From Bacteriovoracaceae bacterium (GTDB taxonomy: Bacteria; Bdellovibrionota; Bacteriovoracia; Bacteriovoracales; Bacteriovoracaceae), in contig JAGLCH010000335.1 of the NCBI GenBank assembly GCA_023146355.1, forward strand, positions 1-31,523: DNA of 31,523 bases, in the 5' to 3' direction. The notes under the pieces were generated by a model. It had not been told where the DNA came from, searched no databases, and saw only the letters and a list, made by a program, of their open reading frames with translations. A program made the translations under genes and the position numbers. Positions 8,094 to 16,485 of the stretch are shown piece by piece (position 1 is the first letter of the stretch; every line of letters begins with the position of its first letter).

Positions 8094-9209
8094 ATGAACG
8101 GTAAAACAGTTGTATGTGGAATGTCTGGTGGTGTTGATTCATCTGTCGCAGCATTACTCCTAAAAAAAGAAGGATATAAAGTCATTGGTGTCTTCATGAA
8201 GAACTGGGAAGAGCTAGATGAAAATGGAACCTGTACTGCTACTAAAGACTATGAAGATGCAGTAGCTGTTTGTGAAAAAATAGGAATCCCTTACTACGCA
8301 GTGGAATTCATCAAAGAATATCGTGAGAATGTCTTTAATCAATTTCTAGAGGAATACAAACAGGGCCACACTCCAAATCCTGATGTTCTTTGTAATCGTG
8401 AAATTAAATTTAAAGTGTTTTTTGAAAAGGCACTTGAGCTTGGAGCTGATTATATTGCCACTGGCCACTACTGCCAAAATCCCGTTATTGATGGTGTCAC
8501 TCAACTCGCCAAGGGTCTCGATCCCAATAAAGATCAATCATATTTTCTTTGTGCTGTGAGAAGTAAAGTGCTTGAGAAAGTCCTCTTCCCTATTGGGCAC
8601 TTACCCAAACCTGAAGTTAGAAAAATTGCAGAAGAGTATGACCTCATTACCAAAGATAAAAAAGATAGCACTGGGATTTGCTTCATTGGTGAGCGAAACT
8701 TCAGAGACTTTTTGAGTAAATATATCCAGACAAAAGATGGTGATTTTGAATCCCTCGATGGAAAAGTCATCGGTACTCATATGGGGTCTGCTTACTACAC
8801 CCTTGGGCAGCGAAAAGGATTAGGTCTTGGTGGTCCCGGTGAACCTTGGTTTGTCGTAGGTAAGGATATAGAGAGAAATGTAGTCGTAGTCGAGCGTGGC
8901 CTTAATCACCCAGCACTTTTTTGTGATGAATTAACTGCAACAGATATCTCTTGGGTGACTGATGTCGCTCCAAGTGATCTTCCAAAGACTCTCAACTGTA
9001 AAGTTCGCTACCGTCAAGCGGATCAAAAATGTACCTTAGTTAAAATTGAAGGGGATCGCCTCTTTGTTGAGTTTGATACTCCACAGCGTTCAGTTACCCC
9101 AAGGCAATCTATAGTTTTTTATGAAGGTGATATCTGCTTGGGTGGAGCGATGATTGAAACTCCCGGACCAAGTTATTATAAAATGTCGAAACCAGTTCCT
9201 GAGAAATAA
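8094..9209 (+). CDS. mnmA: tRNA-specific 2-thiouridylase MnmA
   Basis: Makes the 2-thio group of the wobble uridine (U34) in tRNA-Lys, tRNA-Glu and tRNA-Gln, using ATP for adenylation and sulfur from the IscS/Tus relay. At 371 aa it has the normal length. It has the intact PP-loop GMSGGVDSSV (9-18), the first catalytic Cys C100 in NPDVLCNREIKF, IATGHY (121-126), KDQSYFL (147-152), and the second catalytic Cys C196 in STGICFIGER. The C-terminal TYTLGQRKG-like segment (YYTLGQRKGLG) is also present. GGGGAG precedes the ATG. The gene sits in a same-strand run after the catalytically degenerate MnmA-like gene and the M28 peptidase, and is followed after four bases by a DEAD-box helicase gene. Housekeeping function is secure from the motifs. 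Confidence 0.95.
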   Translation: MNGKTVVCGMSGGVDSSVAALLLKKEGYKVIGVFMKNWEELDENGTCTATKDYEDAVAVCEKIGIPYYAVEFIKEYRENVFNQFLEEYKQGHTPNPDVLCNREIKFKVFFEKALELGADYIATGHYCQNPVIDGVTQLAKGLDPNKDQSYFLCAVRSKVLEKVLFPIGHLPKPEVRKIAEEYDLITKDKKDSTGICFIGERNFRDFLSKYIQTKDGDFESLDGKVIGTHMGSAYYTLGQRKGLGLGGPGEPWFVVGKDIERNVVVVERGLNHPALFCDELTATDISWVTDVAPSDLPKTLNCKVRYRQADQKCTLVKIEGDRLFVEFDTPQRSVTPRQSIVFYEGDICLGGAMIETPGPSYYKMSKPVPEK

Positions 9210-9213
9210 TAAT

Positions 9214-10407
9214 ATGACCAATTTTTCATCACTAAGTCTTTTGCCATCAATCCTAAAAGAACTTGATGCCAAGGGCTACCTTGCTCCAACGCCTATTCAG
9301 TCCCAGTGCATCCCCCATCTTCTTGCAGGGAGAGACCTTTTAGGGATCGCTCAAACTGGAACGGGAAAGACCGCTGCGTTTTCACTTCCAATACTGCACC
9401 GATTTTCTACTAATAAAGTAATCTTAAAAGAAAAGCAGGCACGTGCAATTATTCTGACACCAACGAGAGAATTGGCGACCCAGATAGATGCCAATATAAA
9501 AAGATATGGCGCAGGACTTAACCTAAAGTCTGTAGTTGTGATTGGTGGCCTACGAAGAGATTATCAAGTCGAGGCTCTGGCAAGTGGAGCTGATATTGTA
9601 ATCGGGACTCCCGGTAGAGTGATGGATCTTATGAGAAGTGAAGAGCTTCTTTTTGATCAACTTGAAGTTTTTATTCTTGATGAGGCCGATATGATGCTCG
9701 ATATGGGGTTTTTAGCTGACGTGGAGTATGTCTCAAGTAAACTTCCAAAAGCTAGAAATACAATTTTGTTTTCAGCAACGATGCCGAAGATAATAGAAGA
9801 CTTGGCAAAAAAAATCTTAATAAATCCTGTTAAAGTAGAGGTGACTCCAGAGTCATCTACCCTCGATAAAGTTGAGCAAAAGGTTCTTTTTGTTGATGAT
9901 GATGAGAAGCTCTTACTCCTTCATAGTATTCTTAAAGATGAATCTATCTCTCGAGTTATGGTTTTCTGTAAGGCAAAGTACGGAGTAGCAATTGTTGTTG
10001 AGGCGCTAGAAAATGCTAATGTTTCTGTTGGAGAAATTCACAGTAACAAAACACAGCGCGAACGCGAGAAGGCATTAAGTGATTTTAGTAGTGGAAGTAT
10101 TAGAGTTCTCGTTGCCACTGACATTGCTTCGCGTGGAATTGACATTACCCATGTTAGTCACGTTATTAATTACAATATGCCAGAGGATGCCACCAACTAT
10201 GTTCACCGTATTGGAAGAACTGCTCGCGCTGGTAAAGAGGGAGTTGCTCTATCATTCTGTGGTGAAAAAGATCTTCCTTTACTTCGAAATGTTGAAAAGC
10301 TTATTGAAAAAAAGATTATGCGCATTGTTGATCATCCCTATCATAAAGAGTTTTTGATCAAACCCAAAAGAAATAAAAAGTGGCGAGGGAAGCGCAACCG
10401 TAAGTAG
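9214..10407 (+). CDS. DEAD-box ATP-dependent RNA helicase (RhlE-like)
   Basis: Unwinds or remodels RNA using ATP; relatives act in ribosome assembly and RNA decay. In the 397-aa form, the Q motif lies near residues 4-30. Walker A is AQTGTGKT (46-53), followed by PTRELA, GG, TPGR, DEAD at 156-159, SAT at 187-189, a second RecA domain with ATDIASRGID, and HRIGRTARAG at 331-340. A short basic tail (KPKRNKKWRGKRNRK) likely adds RNA affinity. I chose the ATG at 9214, four bases after the mnmA stop, because the Q-motif region begins there. The frame is open from 9154, but that would overlap mnmA by 56 bases. The exact subfamily (RhlE, DbpA or SrmB type) is not settled from motifs alone. Confidence 0.93.
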   Translation: MTNFSSLSLLPSILKELDAKGYLAPTPIQSQCIPHLLAGRDLLGIAQTGTGKTAAFSLPILHRFSTNKVILKEKQARAIILTPTRELATQIDANIKRYGAGLNLKSVVVIGGLRRDYQVEALASGADIVIGTPGRVMDLMRSEELLFDQLEVFILDEADMMLDMGFLADVEYVSSKLPKARNTILFSATMPKIIEDLAKKILINPVKVEVTPESSTLDKVEQKVLFVDDDEKLLLLHSILKDESISRVMVFCKAKYGVAIVVEALENANVSVGEIHSNKTQREREKALSDFSSGSIRVLVATDIASRGIDITHVSHVINYNMPEDATNYVHRIGRTARAGKEGVALSFCGEKDLPLLRNVEKLIEKKIMRIVDHPYHKEFLIKPKRNKKWRGKRNRK

Positions 10408-10423
10408 TTTTTATATTTTTCTA

Positions 10424-11437
10424 CTAGCGTAGATCAGGCGTATCCGTTTTTTTCTTTAGGTCTTGATTGTAGTCATCTAGCTCATCAATTATACTGACTC
10501 CCAGCAGTGCTTCTATGATATCCTCAAGTGTTACAATGCCAATGAATGATCCATACTCATCTACTACCGCTGCAATATGTTCATGGCGACTAAGCAATTT
10601 AAAAAACATTGTCTTTATTTTAGCATCGCTCGGCACTATGAGTATCGGGGTTGTGAGCGAGTCTAAATCTATTGTCTTGTCTTTTGCCAAAATGCTTAGA
10701 AGCTGACTTCGTAGAATATAGCCATGAATATCATCGCAATTAACACCATATACTGGAAGCCTGGAGTAGTTCTGCTTCAGCGCAACTTCACAGGCTTCAA
10801 CAAATGTCATGTCACTTGAGAGATACTTGACGTTACTAACTTCAATGATGATGTCTTTTGCTTTTAGATCTTTAAATGCCATCAGTTTTAAAAGGATCTT
10901 ATATTCATCTTCTTCTAGCTCTCCGCCCTCAAATGCCAGTTCTGCAATGGCATTGACTTCTTCGCGAGAGATTTTTTCTTCTCCATTTTGATTAATTAGC
11001 TTTGAGAGAGACATACTGATAAAAACAAAGGGATAAGTGAGAATAATCATTTTTGGAAGAATATAGATGGAAAGACCCAATAGCACCTTCCAATATCTCG
11101 CGCCAATTGACTTTGGAATGATCTCACTTAGTAACAAAATGGCCACGGTTAATATTATGGAAAATGCTGTAATAAACTCATTACCAAAAAGAAGTTGAGC
11201 TTGTGCGCCTGCGCCTGCTGCGCCAATAGTGTGAGCAATTGTATTTAACGTTAAAATAGATGCCAGGGGGCGTTCAATGTTACTACGAAGTGGTTTCAGT
11301 GAATTAAATTGCTTTGGATTAGTTGTTTTAAGTGATTGTAGGTGACTGGGAGATATACTGAGCACAACTGCTTCAAGTATTGAACAAATAAAGGATATCC
11401 CAATTGCTAATAAAATATAAAAAATAAGTAAATTCAT
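10424..11437 (-). CDS. CNNM/CorC-like membrane protein with CBS pair
   Basis: A 337-aa integral membrane protein with an N-terminal DUF21/CNNM transmembrane domain (about four hydrophobic segments within residues 1-150) followed by a pair of CBS domains (about 190-315). The SEIIPKSIGARY segment after the third hydrophobic stretch is typical of this family, and EYGSFIGIVTLEDIIEALLG is the typical end of the second CBS domain. Related proteins (YfjD, CorB, MpfA) are linked to magnesium or cobalt export and CBS domains bind adenylates. The C-terminal CorC_HlyC domain found in many relatives is absent: the protein ends about 20 residues after the CBS pair. It is convergent with the helicase gene and has its own start facing a 125-base upstream gap. 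Confidence 0.85.
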   Translation of the reverse strand: MNLLIFYILLAIGISFICSILEAVVLSISPSHLQSLKTTNPKQFNSLKPLRSNIERPLASILTLNTIAHTIGAAGAGAQAQLLFGNEFITAFSIILTVAILLLSEIIPKSIGARYWKVLLGLSIYILPKMIILTYPFVFISMSLSKLINQNGEEKISREEVNAIAELAFEGGELEEDEYKILLKLMAFKDLKAKDIIIEVSNVKYLSSDMTFVEACEVALKQNYSRLPVYGVNCDDIHGYILRSQLLSILAKDKTIDLDSLTTPILIVPSDAKIKTMFFKLLSRHEHIAAVVDEYGSFIGIVTLEDIIEALLGVSIIDELDDYNQDLKKKTDTPDLR

Positions 11438-11562
11438 ATGTACATTGTAAAGGCCGCTTCTACTTCGCGCTATTTGGTTAACTTTTCTTTTATTTTAAGT
11501 ATGGCCGAGTGATCCAGTAGATTTCTTTTAACTTCTAGCGACCCTTATGCCATCATTTCATA

Positions 11563-12171
11563 ATGGATATTCAGTACAGTACTACGGGTTATAGACACCT
11601 ATTAGAAACCTCAGATGATGAACGCTGTGAACTTATGATCTCGGCAACAAATCGATTTATTGCCCTCTATAATAAAAGTGGTGGTGGGATCAAGAGTGCG
11701 CGTTTTTTTAATGAAATGATCGATGACTTTATTAGTAAGCAGCTCAGGGAAGATCCAAATGCCGTTAAAAATCTCGCGTGTAAAGAAGGGTGTTCAAATT
11801 GCTGTTCACAGGCAGTAGGAGTCACAGAGGATGAGGCCCAATCCGTTTTAAGCTATGCTTATGAGTCTCGTGTATCCATTAATCTTGACAGGCTAAAGAG
11901 GCAGAAGTTTGTGGGGATGGAAAACTGGACTACTCTTTCAAAGGAAGACCGAGTCTGCATTTTTCTTGATGAAAGTAGAGGTAATTGCCTTGTCCATAAG
12001 CATCGGCCTAATGCTTGCCGAAATCATATGGCCTTGGGTTCTGGCGAATTTTGTGGGCCTAATACAGATGGGAATTCCCAGTCCTATTCTGTTCTCTTAT
12101 CTGATATATGCACCACTGCGGCATTCAATTGTTCCCCGACGGGTATTTTTGCAGACTTTATTTATTCGTAA
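11563..12171 (+). CDS. YkgJ-family cysteine-cluster protein
   Basis: A 202-aa protein with the YkgJ (zinc or iron-sulfur cluster-type) Cys pattern: CKEGCSNCC in the first third, later CIFLDESRGNC, then HRPNACRNH and further Cys residues (FC, IC, FNC). Family members are thought to bind a metal or an Fe-S cluster; no reaction is established. The N-terminal 70 residues look helical and precede the Cys-rich core. The ATG at 11563 has no obvious ribosome site, but no better start exists upstream: an ATG at 11501 reaches a stop after three codons. It stands alone, diverging from the CNNM-like gene on its left. Confidence 0.75.
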   Translation: MDIQYSTTGYRHLLETSDDERCELMISATNRFIALYNKSGGGIKSARFFNEMIDDFISKQLREDPNAVKNLACKEGCSNCCSQAVGVTEDEAQSVLSYAYESRVSINLDRLKRQKFVGMENWTTLSKEDRVCIFLDESRGNCLVHKHRPNACRNHMALGSGEFCGPNTDGNSQSYSVLLSDICTTAAFNCSPTGIFADFIYS

Positions 12172-12318
12172 TTAAGTTTAACTTGTAGGCCATTTGGCAA
12201 ACTCTGTTAGGATGGGTTTAACAATCATTAAGCGACTATTAGAAAGTTTTATTTAAAATTAAATTTATTAGTTTAGAATTTTGACGATAAGATTAAATCG
12301 ATATAATCAGGAGAAAAA

Positions 12319-12609
12319 ATGAGAAAAGTACTTCAATTTGCATTACTACTATCTGCCTTTGCTTGCGCAGGTAATCCTTATAAACTCACAGAAGATGGAA
12401 TCAAAGTTAAGGTTTCAGATAAAAAGCCTAAGAGATGTGAGGTTTTAGGAAGAGTAACGGGGATTTCAGAAGATGGAGAGCGTCAAGCGGCCATAAATGT
12501 TGCACGTAATAAAGCGGCAGAGAAAGGCGCTGACAAGTTATATCTTAATGATGAAACTCAAAATGGTTCCAATATCAAAGTTAAGGGAACAGCTTATAAG
12601 TGTCGATAA
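12319..12609 (+). CDS. Small DUF4156/RcsF-like lipoprotein
   Basis: A 96-aa exported protein. It has a hydrophobic signal region and Cys at residue 16 in a possible lipobox (AFAC; the residue at -3 is Ala rather than Leu). A compact domain follows: KRCEVLGRVTG near residue 38, AAINVARNKAAEKGADKLYL and a final KCR. The pattern of one Cys before LGxVxG, an Arg-Asn-Lys-Ala-Ala helix and a closing strand with Cys resembles DUF4156 and the core of RcsF, an outer-membrane stress sensor lipoprotein. Two Cys (C40 and C95) could form a disulfide. The start has a strong AGGAG eight bases upstream. No Rcs phosphorelay gene is nearby, so a sensor role is not implied. Confidence 0.7.
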   Translation: MRKVLQFALLLSAFACAGNPYKLTEDGIKVKVSDKKPKRCEVLGRVTGISEDGERQAAINVARNKAAEKGADKLYLNDETQNGSNIKVKGTAYKCR

Positions 12610-12640
12610 TTTAAAGAAAATTAATCAATCTCTTTACAAT

Positions 12641-12680
12641 GGGTTTTTATCTTAATAAAGATATATATAGGTAAAAACTC
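12641..12680 (+). promoter_or_regulatory. Leader hairpin abutting the ogt start codon
   Basis: GGGTTTTTATC (12641-12651) can pair along all 11 positions with GGTAAAAACTC (12670-12680), counting two G-U pairs. The second arm covers the weak ribosome site and ends at the base before the ATG. A competing hairpin, TATCTT-AATA-AAGATA (12648-12663), overlaps the first arm, so the two folds exclude each other. It may be a translational switch, or chance in AT-rich DNA. Confidence 0.3.
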
Positions 12681-13160
12681 ATGGAATCATTTTTTGACTA
12701 CATTGATACTCCAATTGGAGTGATCACATACTTTTGGGCCGAGTACGGCGTATCATCCCTTAAGGTATCTGAGAAGGCCCCCACAACTGTGAAGGGGCGG
12801 GCACCGTTTTTCGATTTAACTAATCGGTTAGCGCAATATTTTGCTGGTGCAGAAGTTGATTTTTCAGATATTGAACTCAATATTGGATCTTTAAGTTCGT
12901 TCCAGAAATCTGTGCTTAATAGCTGTCGCGATGTTAATTATGGCAAGACTTTGACTTATACAGAGCTTGCTGGCGTTATTGGGGACACTAAAACAAAAAG
13001 GGCGGTGGGTACTGCTCTTTCAAAAAATCCTGTTCCTATTCTAATCCCTTGTCATCGAGTGAAGGGAAAAAATGATATTGGTGGCTTTTCTGCTGGAGAT
13101 GGAGTTGGCTCCAAGATGTTTCTCCTAGAGCTTGAGTCTGGCCAAAATTATCTTTTCTAG
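12681..13160 (+). CDS. ogt: Methylated-DNA--protein-cysteine methyltransferase
   Basis: Suicide repair protein that removes alkyl groups from O6-alkylguanine (and O4-alkylthymine) in DNA by transfer to its own Cys. It is 159 aa, the usual size for single-domain Ogt/MGMT. The acceptor Cys is C124 in the IPCHRV motif. Upstream are the helix-turn-helix segment with YGKTLTYTELA and the Arg-finger region KRAVGTALSKNP; GGFSAGDGVG follows, close to the usual GGY-x-GG motif. No AraC-like Ada domain is fused, so regulation must come from elsewhere. The gene begins directly after a possible RNA hairpin and its end overlaps the convergent REC-GGDEF gene by four bases. Confidence 0.9.
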   Translation: MESFFDYIDTPIGVITYFWAEYGVSSLKVSEKAPTTVKGRAPFFDLTNRLAQYFAGAEVDFSDIELNIGSLSSFQKSVLNSCRDVNYGKTLTYTELAGVIGDTKTKRAVGTALSKNPVPILIPCHRVKGKNDIGGFSAGDGVGSKMFLLELESGQNYLF

Positions 13161-14116
13161 AGGTGGTATCTCTTAATTTCTCCTTTTTTTATAGCTCTGC
13201 TGAATGGTGTTGGGTCTTCATCTTGTTTTGAAGTTACTACTTTATTTCTTCCACTTTCTTTTGCGCGGTAAAGTGCATCATCAGCGACTCTCACGAGGGA
13301 TTGAGAATTGAGTCCACTCGGTTCATTTGTGGTAACTGCCAGCCCTATACTTGTTGTTAGGTACATTTCATCCTCACCATCTTTGAAAAGGTGTTCTTCA
13401 ACCAGCTTTCGATACTCTTCACATAACTGGACTGCCTCGGATTCTGTCGTGTTGGGAATAAGCATCATAAACTCATCTCCTCCAAAGCGAATACCATGTC
13501 CCTTTTTACTAATATGATTTCTGATAAGAGCACCACATTCGCTTAAGACAAAACTACCAAATAGATGATCATGACCATCATTTACAGCTTTGAATTTATC
13601 CATATCCATCATCGCTAGTGCCATTTGAGTTTCTTTGGCCGCACAATCTTCGATCATTTCATCGATAAGTGAATAAACTCCGCGCATATTTTTCAAACCG
13701 GTGAGGTCATCTGTATGAACCGCTTGATGAAGGTCTCTGTTGAGCTGATAAATTCTAAGATTAGTATTAATTCTGGCAAGCAGCTCTGCCTGTGAATAGG
13801 GTTTAGTGATGTAGTCATCTGCGCCAGAATTGAGCATATTTACAAGTGTTGCATCTTCATTACGAGCGGTGAGAAAGAGTATTCGTACGTATGGATCTTT
13901 GGTGCGAATTTTCTTTAGTACCTCGCCACCATTCATTCCTGGCATATTGTAATCAAGAAGGATAAGTTCCGGTGACTCTTTTTGGTGAAGGTCTATCGCC
14001 TCTTCTCCGGTACTGGCCTGAATAACTTCAAGTCCTGCTTTTTTACTGAGCAAGATAGAGATATTATTTCTAATTTGTGGCTCATCATCTGCAATAAGAA
14101 TTTTTCCTGGTCTCAT
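13157..14116 (-). CDS. Response regulator with GGDEF domain (diguanylate cyclase)
   Basis: A two-domain cytoplasmic regulator (319 aa). The REC domain (1-120) has the acidic pocket D10/D11, the phosphoacceptor D55 in LLLDYNMPG, T83 and K105. The GGDEF domain (about 135-300) has DDLTGLKN, DMDKFKAVND and an intact active-site GGDEF at 212-216 preceded by RF. It should make c-di-GMP from GTP when phosphorylated, as in PleD/WspR-type proteins. The RxxD inhibitory site expected five residues before GGDEF is absent (KKGHGIRF there), so product inhibition through that site is not expected. No histidine kinase is adjacent. GGAGGA lies just before the ATG. It faces the mutase operon across a 245-base gap and converges with ogt. 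Confidence 0.92.
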   Translation of the reverse strand: MRPGKILIADDEPQIRNNISILLSKKAGLEVIQASTGEEAIDLHQKESPELILLDYNMPGMNGGEVLKKIRTKDPYVRILFLTARNEDATLVNMLNSGADDYITKPYSQAELLARINTNLRIYQLNRDLHQAVHTDDLTGLKNMRGVYSLIDEMIEDCAAKETQMALAMMDMDKFKAVNDGHDHLFGSFVLSECGALIRNHISKKGHGIRFGGDEFMMLIPNTTESEAVQLCEEYRKLVEEHLFKDGEDEMYLTTSIGLAVTTNEPSGLNSQSLVRVADDALYRAKESGRNKVVTSKQDEDPTPFSRAIKKGEIKRYHL

Positions 14117-14211
14117 CGTTCCTCCATTCTTAATAATTTTAATACTTCGAAGCAGGTAATGCCACCGAGATCAAATATTCCTCTCTTTGACACTTAAAGT
14201 TGGAGAAAGAG

Positions 14212-14238
14212 TGAATTATTTGTCGAAAATGCCGATAA
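14212..14238 (+). promoter_or_regulatory. Possible FliA (sigma28)-like promoter upstream of mutA
   Basis: A perfect GCCGATAA -10 box (14231-14238) lies 11 bases after TGAATTAT (five of eight matches to TAAAGTTT). It reads toward the mutase operon, with about 115 bases left before the ATG. A small hairpin AAGGG-CTTAAAA-CCCTT follows at 14241-14257. The box is clear; its use is uncertain. Confidence 0.3.
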
Positions 14239-14265
14239 AAAAGGGCTTAAAACCCTTGATAGAAG

Positions 14266-14294
14266 TTGGCATTAAAGGGCATTTCTACTAACAT
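14266..14294 (+). promoter_or_regulatory. Candidate sigma70 promoter of the mutA-mutB-meaB operon
   Basis: TTGGCA (14266-14271, five of six matches), 17 bases, then TAACAT (14289-14294, four of six). A further TATACT lies at 14295-14300. This would leave a leader of about 60 bases before the mutA ATG at 14362, which has a G-rich ribosome site (GGGGGG) ten bases upstream. Confidence 0.35.
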
Positions 14295-14361
14295 TATACT
14301 AAATTTCAATTAGATATAAGTATATTTTACTAATGACCAATTATTTTGGGGGGCTAAAAGT

Positions 14362-16485
14362 ATGTCTGAGAAAACCAAAGGATTATTGCGGTCTGAATTT
14401 CCACCTCATACCTATGGGGAATGGAAAGATGCTGCAATAAAACTCTTAAAAGGCGCACCTTTTGAGAAAAAACTATTAACCAAAACTCATGAGGGAATTA
14501 CACTTCAGCCTATCTATCGCAAGGAAGATATTGAGGGGATCGAGCACTTAAATGGGATGCCCGGAAGCGGAAATCTTGTTCGTTCTAACAATGTTTCAGG
14601 TTATGTGGATAATGCTTGGAAGGTATCTCAAGAGCTTGATGTATCAACTCCAGAGGAGTTTAACTCTGTTGCAAAAAATGCTATCTCTCGCGGGCAGCAT
14701 GAGATTAATCTCGTTTTAGATCACGCTGGTCGAGTTGGGCTTGATGCCGATTTCGCAGAAGCGGAACTTGTTGGCTCAAAAGGTGTTTCACTATCTACGA
14801 TGAAAGATATCGAAGTTGCCTTTGCTGGAATTGACTTACAGAAAAATCCTCTTTTTATAAAAGGTCGCATTGGAAACTTTGCTGTTTTACCTCTAATTAC
14901 AAGTTACATGTCAAAAAATGGAATGGACTCAAAGAAACTTAGAGGTGCTATCCCTTTAGATCCCATTGGTGTGCTTTCAAAGACCGGTGAGCTTCCTATT
15001 TCTATTGATGACGCTTACGATATGATGTTGTCTCACCATGCTTTCGCAAAGAAAAATTGTCCACAGCTTGAATCACTTATGGTTTGTACAAACACTTACC
15101 ACAATGGTGGTGCAAGTGCGACTCAGGAGCTTGCCTATTCAGTCGCCACTGCCACTGAGTATATTCGCAATATCCTAAAGCGTGCTCCAGAGACTGATAT
15201 CAATGAGCTTGTTTCAAGTTTTCGTTTCTCTGTGGGTCTTGGCGGCAATTTCTTTATGGAGATTGCCAAGCTTAGGGCCTTTCGTCTTTTGTGGTCAAAA
15301 GTTGCTAAAGCTTTTGGTGCTAGTGATGAGGCCGTTGCAAAGAGTACACTTTTTGCAAAATCAGCTATGTGGAATAAGACCGTCTACGATCCATATGTAA
15401 ATATGCTTCGTGGAACAACAGAGGCCTTTGCAGCTGTTGTTGGTGGAGTTAATGCTCTTCATATTGCACCATTTGATGCACCCATCAGACAGAGTGATGA
15501 GTTCTCTAGAAGAATTGCTAGAAATACTCAAATCATTCTTGCTGAGGAATGTGAGATGGCCAAGGTTATTGATCCTGCTGGTGGCTCTTGGTATATCGAG
15601 TGGCTAACAGATCAAGTTGCTAGAAAAGCTTGGGATGAATTTCAAGTGATCGAAAAAGGTGGTGGAATGTACGCTGCTCTTAAAGAGGGAACGATTCAAA
15701 AAGAAATTGAACTTGTTGCCGATGAAAAAATCAAATCTCTCGCAAAACGTAAAGAAGTTCTCGTTGGTTCAAATATGTTTCCAAACGCAACGGAAGAACT
15801 AATCGTCCCTAGAACACCCGATTTCGCAGGGCTTAAGGCAAAGAGAACAAAAGAGGTCAAAGCAGTTAAAAGTGAAGATGCGCTGTTGCTTGATAAGCTT
15901 GACGAAATTAAGTCAGGTCACTTTTGTTCTACTCTTGCCACTGAAGCGATTGAGCTTGGTGCTACCTATGGACAAATTTGTTCAAAGCTTAAAGCGATTG
16001 ATCATGCTAAGGCACATCCAGTTCGGGAAAGACGCTTAGCTGAAATATATGAAGAATTAAGAAATGCTTCTTCTGCTTTTGAAAAAAGTAATGGTGAAGC
16101 ACCTAAAATCTTCCAAGCAAACCTTGGGAAATCTCGCTTCTACCGCGCTAGAGCAGACTGGACTGCAGCATTCTTCCAAACAGGAGGATTTGTAGTTGAG
16201 GGCGACAAAGATTTTGAAACTGTAGAAGAGACTGTTGAGGCGGCAATGGCATCAAAGGCCAAGATCGTGGTTCTGACGTCATCTGATACTAAGTATGCTG
16301 AAGAGGCAGAGAATTTTGCACGCGCTCTAAAAGCAAAGGGATCAAACATTCATCTCATTGTTGCTGGCATGCCCGGTGACAAAGAAGATGCATGGAAAGC
16401 AGCAGGTGTTAATGATTTTGTAAACGTAAGGGTCAATAACTATGAGATGAATAGAGACCTTCTTACTCACATAGGAGTTCTATAA
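14362..16485 (+). CDS. mutA: Methylmalonyl-CoA mutase small (beta) subunit
   Basis: Non-catalytic partner of the adenosylcobalamin-dependent mutase that interconverts (R)-methylmalonyl-CoA and succinyl-CoA. The 707-aa protein follows the mutase TIM-barrel fold, with segments such as TNTYHNGGASATQELAYS, FRFSVGLGGNFFMEIAKLRA, RIARNTQIILAEE and DPAGGSWYIE. Its C-terminal flavodoxin-like domain lacks the DxHxxG motif that binds cobalamin in the large subunit, as is normal for MutA. About 60 residues at the N-terminus form the usual subunit-interaction region (HTYGEWKDAAIKLLKG). Its stop overlaps the mutB start by one base (TAATG), so the two are translationally coupled. It sits in a propionate/branched-chain amino acid and odd-chain fatty acid degradation operon. 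Confidence 0.93.
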   Translation: MSEKTKGLLRSEFPPHTYGEWKDAAIKLLKGAPFEKKLLTKTHEGITLQPIYRKEDIEGIEHLNGMPGSGNLVRSNNVSGYVDNAWKVSQELDVSTPEEFNSVAKNAISRGQHEINLVLDHAGRVGLDADFAEAELVGSKGVSLSTMKDIEVAFAGIDLQKNPLFIKGRIGNFAVLPLITSYMSKNGMDSKKLRGAIPLDPIGVLSKTGELPISIDDAYDMMLSHHAFAKKNCPQLESLMVCTNTYHNGGASATQELAYSVATATEYIRNILKRAPETDINELVSSFRFSVGLGGNFFMEIAKLRAFRLLWSKVAKAFGASDEAVAKSTLFAKSAMWNKTVYDPYVNMLRGTTEAFAAVVGGVNALHIAPFDAPIRQSDEFSRRIARNTQIILAEECEMAKVIDPAGGSWYIEWLTDQVARKAWDEFQVIEKGGGMYAALKEGTIQKEIELVADEKIKSLAKRKEVLVGSNMFPNATEELIVPRTPDFAGLKAKRTKEVKAVKSEDALLLDKLDEIKSGHFCSTLATEAIELGATYGQICSKLKAIDHAKAHPVRERRLAEIYEELRNASSAFEKSNGEAPKIFQANLGKSRFYRARADWTAAFFQTGGFVVEGDKDFETVEETVEAAMASKAKIVVLTSSDTKYAEEAENFARALKAKGSNIHLIVAGMPGDKEDAWKAAGVNDFVNVRVNNYEMNRDLLTHIGVL

